From NCBI RefSeq assembly GCF_900142735.1, contig NZ_FRBY01000006.1, forward strand, positions 62,001 through 126,000: a stretch of 64,000 bases of DNA, given 5' to 3'. The stretch comes from Flavobacterium saccharophilum. Lineage in GTDB: Bacteria; Bacteroidota; Bacteroidia; Flavobacteriales; Flavobacteriaceae. This document shows, one piece after another, positions 16,171 to 25,973 of the stretch (positions within the stretch are counted from its first letter, which is position 1; every line of letters starts with the position of its first letter). The position numbers and the translations under genes were made by a program. Under the pieces are notes generated by a model. The model searched no databases. It was not told the DNA's origin and saw only the letters and a program-made list of their open reading frames with translations.

Positions 16171-17622
16171 ATGTCAATTTGGAAAACTAAACCTCTTTCG
16201 GTATTGCTCGGTGAAGCATCCGAATCTGAAAAAGGACTAAAAAGAACCTTATCTTCACGTTCGCTTGTTGCACTTGGAGTTGGAGCAATTATTGGAGCGG
16301 GACTATTTTCGCTAACAGGAATTGCAGCTGCTGACCACGCAGGTCCGGCGGTAACAATTTCTTTTATTTTAGCAGCTGTAGGTTGCGCATTTGCCGGACT
16401 TTGTTATGCTGAATTTGCATCAATGATTCCGGTTGCGGGTAGTGCATACACTTACTCTTATGCTACGATGGGTGAATTTATGGCTTGGATTATCGGTTGG
16501 GATTTAGTTTTAGAATATGCTTTGGGTGCCGCTACAGTTGGTGTGAGTTGGTCCCGGTATTTACTTGAACTTCTTGCAAAATATGATATTCATCTCCCAC
16601 CTGATTTAATTTGTTCACCATGGGAAACTTTAACACTTAGTAACGGAACTGTAATAAATGGCGGAATTGTAAACTTACCAGCAATATTCATTGTTTCTTT
16701 ACTTTCATTATTATTGATAAAAGGAACAAAAGAATCGGCATCGTTAAACAATTTCTTAGTTGTTATAAAAGTAGCTGTGGTTATTATCTTTATTGTATTA
16801 GGATGGAAATTTATTGATCCAACAAACTATACGCCTTACATTCCTGAAAACACTGGTGTTTTTGGTCAATTTGGCTGGTCTGGAATTGCTGCTGGAGCTG
16901 GTACTGTATTTTTTGCTTTTATTGGTTTTGATGCTGTTTCTACTGCTGCACAAGAAGCTAAAAATCCACAAAAAGGAATGCCAATTGGTATTTTAGGATC
17001 ATTGATAATCTGTACACTTTTATATGTATTGTTCTCTCACGTAATGACGGGACTTGTACCTTATTATAAATTTGCAGGAGATGCAAAACCTGCTGCAACT
17101 GCTTTTGCTGTAACAGGATACGACTTTTTACAAACAGGTTTAATTGTAGCTATTTTGGCTGGTTATACTTCTGTAATGTTAGTAATGCTTATGGGACAAA
17201 GCCGTGTTTTCTACACAATGAGTAAAGATGGTTTATTACCTCCTTTCTTTAGCGAAATTCACGCTAAATTCCGAACTCCATGGAAAACTAATCTTTTCTT
17301 TTTAGTATTCGTAAGTTTATTTGCCGGACTTGTTCCTGTAAGTGATTTAGGACACATGGTAAGTATCGGAACATTATTAGCTTTTGTTTTAGTTTGTATT
17401 GGTGTAATGGTTATGCGTAAAAAAATGCCAGATGCTCCAAGAGCTTTTAGAACTCCATGGGTTCCTTTTGTACCGGTTGCAGGTATTGTAATCTGTTTAG
17501 CGTTGATGTATTCGCTACCAAATGAAAGCTGGGCAAGACTTGTTGTTTGGATGGCATTAGGTATAGTGATATACTTTGTTTACGGTAAGAAAAACAGTAA
17601 ATTAAACAATCCGGATAAATAA
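16171..17622 (+). CDS. APC-superfamily amino acid permease
   Basis: 483 residues with about 12 membrane spans. The N-terminal region carries the APC signature VGAIIGAGLFSLTG in the first span, and the conserved glycine-rich and GFDAVSTAAQEAKNP stretches of the cationic amino acid transporter (CAT/YfnA-like) branch. The C-terminus is short and charged. It is expected to import amino acids with protons at the inner membrane; the specificity is not readable. It is transcribed alone, from its own TAnnTTTG promoter to a strong terminator. Confidence 0.92.
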   Translation: MSIWKTKPLSVLLGEASESEKGLKRTLSSRSLVALGVGAIIGAGLFSLTGIAAADHAGPAVTISFILAAVGCAFAGLCYAEFASMIPVAGSAYTYSYATMGEFMAWIIGWDLVLEYALGAATVGVSWSRYLLELLAKYDIHLPPDLICSPWETLTLSNGTVINGGIVNLPAIFIVSLLSLLLIKGTKESASLNNFLVVIKVAVVIIFIVLGWKFIDPTNYTPYIPENTGVFGQFGWSGIAAGAGTVFFAFIGFDAVSTAAQEAKNPQKGMPIGILGSLIICTLLYVLFSHVMTGLVPYYKFAGDAKPAATAFAVTGYDFLQTGLIVAILAGYTSVMLVMLMGQSRVFYTMSKDGLLPPFFSEIHAKFRTPWKTNLFFLVFVSLFAGLVPVSDLGHMVSIGTLLAFVLVCIGVMVMRKKMPDAPRAFRTPWVPFVPVAGIVICLALMYSLPNESWARLVVWMALGIVIYFVYGKKNSKLNNPDK

Positions 17623-17640
17623 TATTCCAGATTAATACAT

Positions 17641-17678
17641 AAAAAAAGGATCATATTAAATTATGATCCTTTTTTTTA
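17641..17678. terminator. Bidirectional terminator between permease and PspC-like gene
   Basis: AAAGGATCATA and TATGATCCTTT enclose TTAAAT, with A and T runs on either side. It can serve both converging genes. Confidence 0.9.
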
Positions 17679-17694
17679 TGCTTCAAAATTACTT

Positions 17695-17922
17695 TTATAA
17701 ATCAAATACTGAAGTTCGCTTTGCTCTAATTAAATCCTTTAGGCGAATCCAGAATGCTAATGTTAAATAGATTCCGAAACCTAAACCGGCTGTTACAAAC
17801 GAAATGTAAATAAAAAACAATCGCACACTTGTAACCCGCATTCCGAGTTTATCAGCTAATCGCGATGAAACATGAAATCCATATTTTTCAAAGAAAAACT
17901 TAAGTTTTAAAATTGCTGACAT
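17695..17922 (-). CDS. PspC-domain small membrane protein
   Basis: 75 residues. One PspC-like domain: a short amphipathic start, the RLADKLGMRVTSVRLFFIY segment, then a hydrophobic stretch (about 33-58) and a basic tail. PspC proteins are inner-membrane sensors in the phage-shock response of other bacteria. Such stand-alone copies in Flavobacterium are often labelled transcriptional regulators without evidence. It follows DUF2851 and the exonuclease gene on the same strand. Confidence 0.75.
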   Translation of the reverse strand: MSAILKLKFFFEKYGFHVSSRLADKLGMRVTSVRLFFIYISFVTAGLGFGIYLTLAFWIRLKDLIRAKRTSVFDL

Positions 17923-17949
17923 TTCTATTTTTAGATTTTAGATTTTAAA

Positions 17950-17957
17950 CAAAAGTA
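17950..17957 (-). promoter_or_regulatory. Possible promoter -7 element of the PspC-like gene
   Basis: TACTTTTG on the minus strand, 27 bases before the start codon. No -33 TTG is evident. Confidence 0.45.
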
Positions 17958-17990
17958 CAAAATTATCTAATTGACGCATTTTCTAATTAT

Positions 17991-19262
17991 CTAATTACTT
18001 TTAAGTAATTCTACTCCAATTGCACAACGCAAACAGGCTTTATTATTGCAATATTCATTTTTGAGTTCAAGTAAAGTTTGAGTTTCAAATGCATTTTTTG
18101 AAAGAATTCCGAAACTCTCAAACTTATCAATTATGGCATTTTTTTCAGAAGAAACTTCATTCATAAATGCAATAAGATCTTCAACATTAGATTCTCCAAC
18201 TCTACTTACATAGGCAAATTGCAAAGGAATAATGGTGTTTACTATCAACAAATCGATAAAAGATCTGGATAAAGGCTTTCGCTTCTGTGAGCTTTCTTTA
18301 TCAAACTGATAATGATTTTCCCAATACAAACTTGTTGTAACGTTTAAGAGCTCGTAAACATCCTTAACGGACTTAAGTATAATTACTTTAGAAAATAAAT
18401 TCTGATGTTTACTGTATAAACTTCCTAATTGTGAAAGCCGTATGGTTGGAAAATTATCTGGGCGATGCTTAAAAAATTGTAGTGGGTCTGTATAAACTTT
18501 ATCTAATTGATATTTATGCAAAAGATAAAAATACCTAATTTTCAAATCATTGAAATATAAATCTTCCTTTTCAGAATCTAGTAAGCCTGAAGTTCCAAAA
18601 AGCAATGCTTCAAGATTTTCGATTTCGAAGCTTTCTTTTCGGATAATAGAAAAGGGAATTGATTTCGCTATTTGCAAAAATGTATTTCCATTTGTGTTCA
18701 AGCCAAAATTCTTCGCAAACAAAGAAAATAAAACCGACTCCCAGTCACCATTTGTTTCTTCTAATAAATCATAAATAAACTTTGATTTTCTTTCCAGTCG
18801 ATCAAAGAATAATCTTTCCTGCCAATTTTTAAAAACAAATTTATCAATTTGAGCAATTTCCTTTTCACAGGAAATCCAGGATTTTGGAGACAATAAAGAA
18901 TGATAATTATTTAATACTTCTGATGAAATATAATCTTTTAAAACCAAAACGGGAATTTCAGTATTATTTTTTCTAAAGATCTCTGTATCATGTTCCCAAA
19001 CAACATGCAAAATCACATTCTCGTAAGCCGGATCTTTTTCATGATGATGCACATACCAATCGGATGATTTTAAATGGATTTCGACATTACCTGCCCATTT
19101 CTGAGTTCCAATTTTAATCTGGGCATTAAAAAAATCAGGACCTGAAATTTCTAAATAATCTCCTGCTTTAATAATTACAATTGGATCATTTTGAGTTGTT
19201 CTTAAATTCAGCGTTTCGAACTTCTTGAATTTCCAGAGATAGTGAAGAAAGTCTTCTCTCAT
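17991..19262 (-). CDS. DUF2851 family protein
   Basis: 423 residues, soluble, with no signal peptide or membrane span. The N-terminal part matches the DUF2851 pattern (MREDFLHYLWKFKKF; DFFNAQIKIG; WAGNVEIHLKSSDWYVHHH; VILHVVWEHD), which is conserved almost only in Bacteroidota. A conserved C-terminal cluster (CNNKACLRCAIG) has three closely spaced cysteines that might bind a metal. Function unknown. It lies 70 bases after the DEDDh exonuclease gene. Confidence 0.85.
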   Translation of the reverse strand: MREDFLHYLWKFKKFETLNLRTTQNDPIVIIKAGDYLEISGPDFFNAQIKIGTQKWAGNVEIHLKSSDWYVHHHEKDPAYENVILHVVWEHDTEIFRKNNTEIPVLVLKDYISSEVLNNYHSLLSPKSWISCEKEIAQIDKFVFKNWQERLFFDRLERKSKFIYDLLEETNGDWESVLFSLFAKNFGLNTNGNTFLQIAKSIPFSIIRKESFEIENLEALLFGTSGLLDSEKEDLYFNDLKIRYFYLLHKYQLDKVYTDPLQFFKHRPDNFPTIRLSQLGSLYSKHQNLFSKVIILKSVKDVYELLNVTTSLYWENHYQFDKESSQKRKPLSRSFIDLLIVNTIIPLQFAYVSRVGESNVEDLIAFMNEVSSEKNAIIDKFESFGILSKNAFETQTLLELKNEYCNNKACLRCAIGVELLKSN

Positions 19263-19332
19263 TTTTAAGTTTATGTTTAAATTACAAAAACTTAAAAATA
19301 ATTAAAAATAAGTATTTTCTTACTTAAAAAAT

Positions 19333-19815
19333 TTACTTTAACATATATAGTTTCGCGCATGCACGAGCATCAGATAAAGCTTCATGATGATTTAACTCAA
19401 TTTTCATTTCGCGACAACAATCACTTAGTTTGGTCGGCTTCAATCCTTTTGCTTTGTAAATTTTAACCGTACATTCCCAACGTTGTGCAATATTTAAGTC
19501 TTCATATTGCAAACCGTAGAGCGCCATTGATTTCATTAACACATTTCGATCAAAACTTTCATTGTGTGCTACAACGATCCTATTTTTTAATCTTCTTTCT
19601 ATTTCGGGAAATACCTGAGAAAATGATTTTGCGTTGATAGTATCACGAGGATAAATACCGTGAACCTGAATCGTAAACGGATTATATAGGTTATTTGGGG
19701 GCTTAATTAAAGAAACAAACTCGTCAACAATAATTCCGTTTTCAACAGTAACTATTCCAACAGAACAAGGATGATAGCCTGTAGCGGTTTCAAAATCTAT
19801 GGCAGTAAAATTCAT
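19333..19815 (-). CDS. DEDDh 3'-5' exonuclease (DnaQ-like)
   Basis: 160 residues, a stand-alone exonuclease domain. Catalytic residues are visible: Asp7 and Glu9 (IDFET), Asp89 (HNESFDRNVL), and His144 and Asp149 (HHEALSDA). It degrades single strands or proofreads 3' ends using two metal ions. It is too short to be DNA polymerase III epsilon with its alpha-binding tail. It is probably co-transcribed with DUF2851. Confidence 0.88.
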   Translation of the reverse strand: MNFTAIDFETATGYHPCSVGIVTVENGIIVDEFVSLIKPPNNLYNPFTIQVHGIYPRDTINAKSFSQVFPEIERRLKNRIVVAHNESFDRNVLMKSMALYGLQYEDLNIAQRWECTVKIYKAKGLKPTKLSDCCREMKIELNHHEALSDARACAKLYMLK

Positions 19816-19833
19816 TTTTAAAATATTTCAGCT

Positions 19834-19879
19834 AAAAAAATCCATAAATCAAAGTCTTAAAACTCTAATTTATGGATTT
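19834..19879 (-). terminator. cbs terminator
   Basis: 12-bp perfect stem (19838-19849 with 19868-19879), followed on the minus strand by a run of T residues. It lies just past the cystathionine beta-synthase stop codon. Confidence 0.85.
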
Positions 19880-19900
19880 ATAATGTTTTTAAAATTGTTC

Positions 19901-21262
19901 TTATTTTATAGAACCAATAATATCATATTTTGTAATAATATGATGTTTTCCATTTCCTAAATCTACCAAAACAGCGTCGTTTTCTTTGGTAAACAATTTA
20001 GAAACTTCTTCAATTGTCGTTCCTAATTTTACAATAGGAAAAGGTTTTCCCATTACTTCCTTAATTGGTTTTTCTGCAACATTTTTATCTGCAACATAAC
20101 TTCTAAACAAATCTGTTTCGTCTACAGAGCCAACAAATCCATTAATATCAACTACTGGAATTTGAGAGATTTTATACTTACGCATACGCTCGATAGCGTG
20201 AGACACTAATTCTTCTGTACGAACAACAATCAATTCTTTATCGATATGATCTTTAATTACATCTTCCGCTTTCGTTACGTTTTCTTCTAAAAATCCACGT
20301 TCACGCATCCAGTCATCATTAAACATTTTACCAACGTAACGGCTTCCTGAATCGTGAAAAAGAACAACAACAACATCTTCAGGTTTAAAATGTTCTTTAA
20401 GCTGTAAAAGCCCTTTAATACATGCACCTGCAGAGTTTCCAACAAAAATTGCTTCTTCCATGGCAATTTTTCTTGTATAAACGGCGGCATCTTTATCAGT
20501 TACTTTTGTAAAACCATCGATTAAAGAAAAGTCAACATTTTTTGGTAAAATATCTTCCCCAATTCCTTCTGTAATATAAGAGTAAATTTCGTTTTCATCA
20601 AAAATTCCGGTTTCATGGTATTTTTTAAACACAGAACCATAGGTATCAATTCCCCAAATTTTAATATTCGGGTTTTTCTCTTTTAAGTATTTTCCAACTC
20701 CTGAAATAGTTCCTCCTGTTCCAACTCCAACAACAAAATGCGTAATTTTTCCATCCGTCTGCTTCCAGATTTCCGGACCAGTTTGCTCATAATGCGCCAA
20801 CGAATTGGATAAATTATCATACTGATTTACGTACCATGAATTTGGTGTTTCTTCAGCTAAACGCTTTGAAACTGAATAATAAGAACGTGGATCCGTCGGC
20901 TCAACATCAGTAGGACAAACTACAACTTTGGCACCAACAGCACGTAAAATATCCATTTTTTCTTTTGACTGCTTGTCTGATATAACACAAATCAATTTAT
21001 AACCTTTGATAATGGCTACCAGTGCCAATCCCATTCCGGTGTTTCCGGAAGTTCCTTCGATAATAGTTCCACCCGGTTTTAATCTGCCGTCTGCCTCTGC
21101 GTCTTCAATCATTTTAACGGCCATTCTGTCTTTTACAGAATTTCCAGGATTAAAAGTTTCGACTTTTGCCAACACTAACGCATCGATTTCAGCAACAATT
21201 TTGTTGAGTTTTACTAAAGGTGTATTACCAATTGTTTCTAAAATATTTTTTGAAAAGTCCAT
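19901..21262 (-). CDS. Cystathionine beta-synthase-type PLP enzyme with CBS domains
   Basis: 453 residues. The N-terminal fold-type II PLP domain has the Schiff-base Lys44 (NPGNSVKDRMAV), the TSGNTG loop (residues 71-76) and the GTGGT phosphate-binding loop (181-185). A pair of CBS domains (about 335-453) forms a regulatory Bateman module. The architecture matches cystathionine beta-synthase (serine plus homocysteine to cystathionine); a cysteine synthase activity cannot be excluded. No cystathionine lyase gene is adjacent. It is followed by a clear terminator. Confidence 0.88.
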   Translation of the reverse strand: MDFSKNILETIGNTPLVKLNKIVAEIDALVLAKVETFNPGNSVKDRMAVKMIEDAEADGRLKPGGTIIEGTSGNTGMGLALVAIIKGYKLICVISDKQSKEKMDILRAVGAKVVVCPTDVEPTDPRSYYSVSKRLAEETPNSWYVNQYDNLSNSLAHYEQTGPEIWKQTDGKITHFVVGVGTGGTISGVGKYLKEKNPNIKIWGIDTYGSVFKKYHETGIFDENEIYSYITEGIGEDILPKNVDFSLIDGFTKVTDKDAAVYTRKIAMEEAIFVGNSAGACIKGLLQLKEHFKPEDVVVVLFHDSGSRYVGKMFNDDWMRERGFLEENVTKAEDVIKDHIDKELIVVRTEELVSHAIERMRKYKISQIPVVDINGFVGSVDETDLFRSYVADKNVAEKPIKEVMGKPFPIVKLGTTIEEVSKLFTKENDAVLVDLGNGKHHIITKYDIIGSIK

Positions 21263-21309
21263 TTTATGTTTATTTAATATGTGGTTCTAAAAATCTAAAT
21301 AGCCCTAAT

Positions 21310-23292
21310 TTATTGGAAGAAATTCCAGACTAACCCAAATCGGATAACAAAATCACGATAAGGATTATTAGGTGCCGAATAATAATCGCTTTTTGAAAAT
21401 AAAGCATTAATATGTTCTGCCTTTAAGTAAAATCGGGTTTGACGAATTCTGGCGTTTACAAAAAGATCGAATAATGGATAACCTCCGATTTTTTTCGCAT
21501 CCTGAACAAAAAATTCACCTATAACTGGATTATAATCATTTCCGTAATATTTTGTAAAATAATTAAATACAACTCCAGTCTGCATATATAATGCCTTTTT
21601 GAAAAAGTAGCTAGAATAGTAAAGTGTATTTCTTGTTACAAAATCAGGAACATTTAAAATCAAATCTGACTGATCTACTTTTTGATATAAAAGTGTATTA
21701 TCAAAACCGAACGGTCCAAATTTAAATTCTTTACTAGCTTTTATAGATAAATAATTAATTGCATTTCCATATTGTGCCGGCTTTATAATTTGAGTATATG
21801 CTAAAGCTTCTGCCGGACTGGAATCATCTTTAAAGTACAAGTGATCCTTTAAAACAGAGTACTGAACTTCAGCATTTAACCAAGGTGTATAAACATTAGC
21901 ACTAAGCTGGTTGATTTTTTCATTCTTAAAACTGTTAGACCAATTGTATTCAACATAACTGCTTTGATACAAATTATAGTTATTATTTGGCAACTTATTT
22001 AAATTTCTATATCTGAAATCGAATTGAATTTTCTCATTTAAATCATATCTCAATTTTGCATCCAAATCAGAAAGAGACTGGTTTGTAATTGATCTGGTAT
22101 ATAAAAAGCGGCCATTCCATTTATTCTTCTGATATTCATATTGTCCTCCAACATTATTAATCTGCAGAAATAAATTATCAGGAACAACTGAACCATCATT
22201 ATACACTATAATTCTCTCGTATTTATAATTTGATCTGTAATCGTCGACAAAAAAATTGAATTTCCCAAGAAGTGAATTTTCATAGGCAAGCCCAACTTTA
22301 TTGTATAATTTTTCAAAACGAGTCTCATCGTTTATATTACCACTAGCATATGATTCCCCAAAACGTTGAACCTGTACACTAGGCCCAACTGTTGGCGTTA
22401 CAGTCGAAAGAAGTGTTGGTTGTAAGTATTGAAAATATTTATATTCGTAATTAAATTGATGCGTTAAATACAAATTATTATTTGCATCTTTTGGATTTAT
22501 TCTGAATGCATGATCAAAGAAGAAACGTCTTCCTTTTAATAATGATTCAGCATCTGTCAAAAATACCTGCAATCGCTGACGGTTTTTAAAATCAGGATCC
22601 TCACTTTCAAAATTGTCTGTATTTGTAATTCCGCCATTTTCTTCATTTGTAATGTCCTGAAATGTAAAATGAGCGTTTAAAACATATCTTTTATTTGTTG
22701 TAAAATAACTTGTTGTAAATCGAAAATTCCCTGCACTAACTAACTGATTTATATAATCACCCTCAGAACGTAATCCTCTGTAAGCTGCAGAAAAATTAAG
22801 ATTCTTTGAAGTATTTAGTGTAATAAATGAATCTAAGTTTTGCCCTTTGTTTATAGTGGTGTTAAAAAATATTTCGGTTAAAGGAGTTGCAACTGAATAA
22901 TATCGAATATCACTAACTTCCATATAGTCAAAGTGTTTTCCTTTGAAACCAATTTCGGGATACGGAGAATAATCAGTTAAACCATATTGTATTGTATTGT
23001 ATGTTTGTCCAATGTTAGAAAATGGCAAAAGTCCAAAATTATCTTTCCTTAAATAATTTTGCTTGTAAGCGCTTTTTAATGTTAGCGACGTATCGGCAAT
23101 TATTGTATCGTGCTCTAGTGTATAAATCTGGTATTGCTCTATCTTTGCAATTAGAGACTTTTTCTTTTTCACTGTATCCGTTATACTAGAATATTTTGTA
23201 TTCATATCTAAACTGTTCTTTGAACTAGTTTTTTCCTGAGAAAACAATAACGTGGGTACAATTAATAGATATAGAAAAAAGAGTATTCTCAT
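21310..23292 (-). CDS. Putative outer-membrane porin
   Basis: 660 residues. Signal peptide (about 1-18, ending LLFSQ), a polar N-terminal region, then many alternating amphipathic strands with aromatic girdles, ending in phenylalanine-glutamine. It resembles the family called putative porin in Bacteroidota and is expected to be a beta-barrel in the outer membrane. The cargo is unknown. A TAnnTTTG element lies 43 bases upstream. Confidence 0.72.
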   Translation of the reverse strand: MRILFFLYLLIVPTLLFSQEKTSSKNSLDMNTKYSSITDTVKKKKSLIAKIEQYQIYTLEHDTIIADTSLTLKSAYKQNYLRKDNFGLLPFSNIGQTYNTIQYGLTDYSPYPEIGFKGKHFDYMEVSDIRYYSVATPLTEIFFNTTINKGQNLDSFITLNTSKNLNFSAAYRGLRSEGDYINQLVSAGNFRFTTSYFTTNKRYVLNAHFTFQDITNEENGGITNTDNFESEDPDFKNRQRLQVFLTDAESLLKGRRFFFDHAFRINPKDANNNLYLTHQFNYEYKYFQYLQPTLLSTVTPTVGPSVQVQRFGESYASGNINDETRFEKLYNKVGLAYENSLLGKFNFFVDDYRSNYKYERIIVYNDGSVVPDNLFLQINNVGGQYEYQKNKWNGRFLYTRSITNQSLSDLDAKLRYDLNEKIQFDFRYRNLNKLPNNNYNLYQSSYVEYNWSNSFKNEKINQLSANVYTPWLNAEVQYSVLKDHLYFKDDSSPAEALAYTQIIKPAQYGNAINYLSIKASKEFKFGPFGFDNTLLYQKVDQSDLILNVPDFVTRNTLYYSSYFFKKALYMQTGVVFNYFTKYYGNDYNPVIGEFFVQDAKKIGGYPLFDLFVNARIRQTRFYLKAEHINALFSKSDYYSAPNNPYRDFVIRFGLVWNFFQ

Positions 23293-23334
23293 TTGATAGC
23301 TTTATATGTAATTATTTTAGCAAAATTTATCAAG

Positions 23335-23342
23335 CAAAGGTA
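23335..23342 (-). promoter_or_regulatory. Probable promoter of the putative porin gene
   Basis: TACCTTTG on the minus strand with a possible TTTG -33 element at 23366-23369 (spacer 23). It is divergent from the rnhB promoter. Confidence 0.55.
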
Positions 23343-23399
23343 AAAGATAAAAACGTATAAAAAAACAAATCATTGTCATTGAGAAGTTTTCATTTCAAT

Positions 23400-23407
23400 T
23401 ATATTTG
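23400..23407 (+). promoter_or_regulatory. rnhB promoter -7 element
   Basis: TATATTTG, 18 bases before the ATG at 23426. The element overlaps the TTG at 23405, which argues against that codon as the start. Confidence 0.65.
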
Positions 23408-23425
23408 TCTTTAAAATTAAGTAAA

Positions 23426-24094
23426 ATGCTAGAAAAAAACTATTCGGGTTTTATTTTAGAAACCGGAACTGACGAAGCCGGCCGTGGATGTCTGGCTGGG
23501 CCCGTGACTGCCGCTGCAGTAATTTTACCTGCCGATTTTGAAAATACCATTTTAAACGACAGTAAACAATTATCTGAGAAAGATCGGTTTCTTTTAAAAC
23601 CAATCATAGAACAATACGCTGTTTGCTATTCAGTCACGCATTTATTTCCTGATGAAATTGATGAAATAAATATTCTAAATGCTTCTATGAAAGGCATGCA
23701 GGAATGTATTTTAAAATTAAAACAAAAACCTGATTTCATTATTGTGGATGGAAATCGCGCATTGAATGCAAAATTAGGTTTAAAAAACACCTTTGGAAAA
23801 CAATTTTCTGTTGAAGAAATCGAACATTTAAAATCAATTCCGAATCAGAGTATTATAAAAGGAGATGGGAAATTCTTAAGTATTGCTGCGGCATCGATAT
23901 TAGCGAAAACATATCGTGACGAATATATGGAGAAAATTCATCATGAATTTCCTATGTACAACTGGAAACAGAACAAAGGCTATCCAACCAAAGAACATCG
24001 CGAAGCGATTCGAATACATGGTACTACAAAATATCACAGAATGAGTTTTAGACTTTTACCCGATCAATTGGAATTGGATTTTTTTGAACTATAA
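23426..24094 (+). CDS. rnhB: Ribonuclease HII
   Basis: 222 residues from the ATG at 23426. The frame opens at a TTG at 23405, but that codon lies inside the promoter element. Catalytic acids are Asp16 and Glu17 (GTDEAGRG) and Asp108 (IIVDGN), with a further Asp in the YRDEY segment. It removes ribonucleotides and RNA-DNA hybrids from DNA. It is transcribed alone and divergently from the porin, ending at a strong hairpin. Confidence 0.97.
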   Translation: MLEKNYSGFILETGTDEAGRGCLAGPVTAAAVILPADFENTILNDSKQLSEKDRFLLKPIIEQYAVCYSVTHLFPDEIDEINILNASMKGMQECILKLKQKPDFIIVDGNRALNAKLGLKNTFGKQFSVEEIEHLKSIPNQSIIKGDGKFLSIAAASILAKTYRDEYMEKIHHEFPMYNWKQNKGYPTKEHREAIRIHGTTKYHRMSFRLLPDQLELDFFEL

Positions 24095-24125
24095 AAAAGG
24101 CTTATCAAAATTGATAAGCCTTTTT
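24094..24125. terminator. rnhB terminator, usable from both sides
   Basis: About 14-bp perfect stem AAAAAGGCTTATCA/TGATAAGCCTTTTT with a loop of about four bases. It starts at the rnhB stop codon and also faces the converging NTF2-like gene. Confidence 0.92.
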
Positions 24126-24170
24126 GTTTCGAATAATTTGCATACTGAAAGTCGTTAACTTCCAATAATT

Positions 24171-25022
24171 TTATTTTTTGCTTTTTAAGAATTCTGCAAA
24201 CTGCTTCGTATCAAAATAAAAAGGTCTAATTGCTGTAATTTTTCCGTTTTTAACATCAAAATGTTCTGAAATTGGTACCGACATCGTTTTACCTGATTTT
24301 TTTGCCTTGCATTTTATAGTGAAATAAATAATCACTTCATTTTTAGAAGCATCGCTAAAGTAAACAGGTTCTTTTTCTATTTCCAAATCAAAAAACTCAG
24401 CTGATTTGGTATACATTTTGGTCCATTCATTAAAACCAACATAAGTTCCTCCATAAGGTAAACCTTCTGCCTGATTGTAAATTGCGCCTTCTTCAATTAT
24501 CGCCGCCATCGCAGTAAAATCTCTGGTTTTAAATAGAGATTCATAATATTTGGCTACAACTTTATAATTATCCGCTTCAAGATTTTGTAGAATTTCAGAC
24601 TCTGACAAAGTAACTTCCTGATCCCAAAAACCAATAATTTTACTCACCTGACCTTTTCCATTTAATCTTGCAAAATCACGGCCGGCCATTATTAATTTAT
24701 TTTTTGAATCCAGAATTTTCCAATCCCAGGTTACATAATTGTCTTTAACCACTTTTGAACCTGAGGTTAAAATAGCGTCTGGGAATTTTTTATAAAACTC
24801 GTTTATGACATTGTTTAAGGCAACAGAACCTTTTATTGATGCAGATGGATCTTCAAAAGTACTGTCGTCTAGCCAAATTGTTTTTATTAATTTTAATCGT
24901 GCATCGCTATTGCGCTCTTGCCAAACTTTTTCATAAACTGCAATGGGATTTAATTTATCTTTCTTTTGAGCAAAAACATTGTTTAAGATAAAAAGGAAAC
25001 AAATAAAGTAGATTTTTCTCAT
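24171..25022 (-). CDS. Secreted protein with two NTF2/SnoaL-like domains
   Basis: 283 residues with a signal peptide (about 1-18, ending NVFAQ). Two tandem SnoaL/NTF2-like domains (about 25-145 and 150-280) each begin with a helix followed by a conserved Tyr/Phe-rich pocket (FEDPSASIKG and NQAEGLPYGG). These folds bind small molecules or form dimers, but the substrate is unknown. No conserved partner is adjacent. It converges with rnhB. Confidence 0.68.
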   Translation of the reverse strand: MRKIYFICFLFILNNVFAQKKDKLNPIAVYEKVWQERNSDARLKLIKTIWLDDSTFEDPSASIKGSVALNNVINEFYKKFPDAILTSGSKVVKDNYVTWDWKILDSKNKLIMAGRDFARLNGKGQVSKIIGFWDQEVTLSESEILQNLEADNYKVVAKYYESLFKTRDFTAMAAIIEEGAIYNQAEGLPYGGTYVGFNEWTKMYTKSAEFFDLEIEKEPVYFSDASKNEVIIYFTIKCKAKKSGKTMSVPISEHFDVKNGKITAIRPFYFDTKQFAEFLKSKK

Positions 25023-25183
25023 AAGCTGTTAAATTAGATTTGGTAAAGGTTTTATTAAAAGTATACGAGCAAATTACGCATAAAAACAGTACAAAATTGC
25101 TGAGCCTCATAATTTACCAACAATTCAAAATCTTACTTCTTTATAAATGATCTTTACATTTTCAATAATTTTACCAAATAAAA

Positions 25184-25237
25184 ATGAAAAAAAGCTGAAG
25201 AAAACGACAATTATTAATTGTTGTTTTCTTCAGCTTT
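25184..25237 (-). terminator. lipB terminator
   Basis: 21-bp stem with one G-T pair (25191-25211 with 25217-25237) and a five-base loop, followed on the minus strand by seven T residues. It lies 33 bases after the lipB stop codon. Confidence 0.92.
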
Positions 25238-25269
25238 TACAATTTATAGTTTATTCAGGAAGCTTTTTT

Positions 25270-25968
25270 TTACACAAATTCAGCTTCAAATAATTGAGTT
25301 AAATGTTTTATGATTTTAGCTTTTACTTCATCTTCATCTACTTTTTCAACGCCAAGTTCTACTTGTAGTGATGTAACGCCTTTTCCGCGAATTCCACACG
25401 GAATAATGTTATCAAAATAGCCTAAATCGACGTTTACATTTAAAGCAAATCCGTGCATGGTTACCCAACGTGAGGCACGAACACCCAGCGCACATATTTT
25501 ACGTGCAAACGGAGTTCCAACATCCAGCCACACTCCTGTTTCGCCTTCGCTCCTGCCGCATTTTAAACCGTATTCTTCTAAAGTCAGAATAATTGATTCT
25601 TCCAGAAACCGCAAATATTTATGAATATCGGTAAAGAAATTCTCTAAATCTAAAATTGGATAACCAACAATTTGTCCTGGTCCGTGATAGGTAATGTCGC
25701 CGCCCCGATTGATTTTATAAAAAGTTGCTCCTTTGGCTTCGAGCTGTTTTTCGTTTAATAACAGGTTTTCAAGATCGCCACTTTTTCCTAATGTATAAAC
25801 GTGTGGATGTTCTACAAAAAGCAAATAATTTGGCGTTTGTAACTCGAGTTCTTCTCTTCTGTTTTTGATTTTTAAGTCGACTATGTCTTTAAAAAGTTCT
25901 TCCTGATATTCCCAGGTCGATTTATAATCTTTACTTCCTAAATCCTGAAGTTGAATTTTTTTATTCAT
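25270..25968 (-). CDS. lipB: Octanoyl-ACP:protein octanoyltransferase
   Basis: 232 residues. It transfers octanoyl from acyl carrier protein to lipoyl domains, the first step of lipoate synthesis. The RGGDITYHGPGQ motif is at residues 88-99, with catalytic Lys157 (ARKICALG) and Cys191 (IIPCGI) present. It starts five bases after the upstream lipoprotein gene, so the two are co-transcribed. Confidence 0.97.
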   Translation of the reverse strand: MNKKIQLQDLGSKDYKSTWEYQEELFKDIVDLKIKNRREELELQTPNYLLFVEHPHVYTLGKSGDLENLLLNEKQLEAKGATFYKINRGGDITYHGPGQIVGYPILDLENFFTDIHKYLRFLEESIILTLEEYGLKCGRSEGETGVWLDVGTPFARKICALGVRASRWVTMHGFALNVNVDLGYFDNIIPCGIRGKGVTSLQVELGVEKVDEDEVKAKIIKHLTQLFEAEFV

Positions 25969-25973
25969 TTTAA

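Noticed and set aside
23405..23425. TTG start for rnhB
   Set aside because: The codon overlaps the TATATTTG promoter element; the ATG at 23426 fits the family N-terminus.
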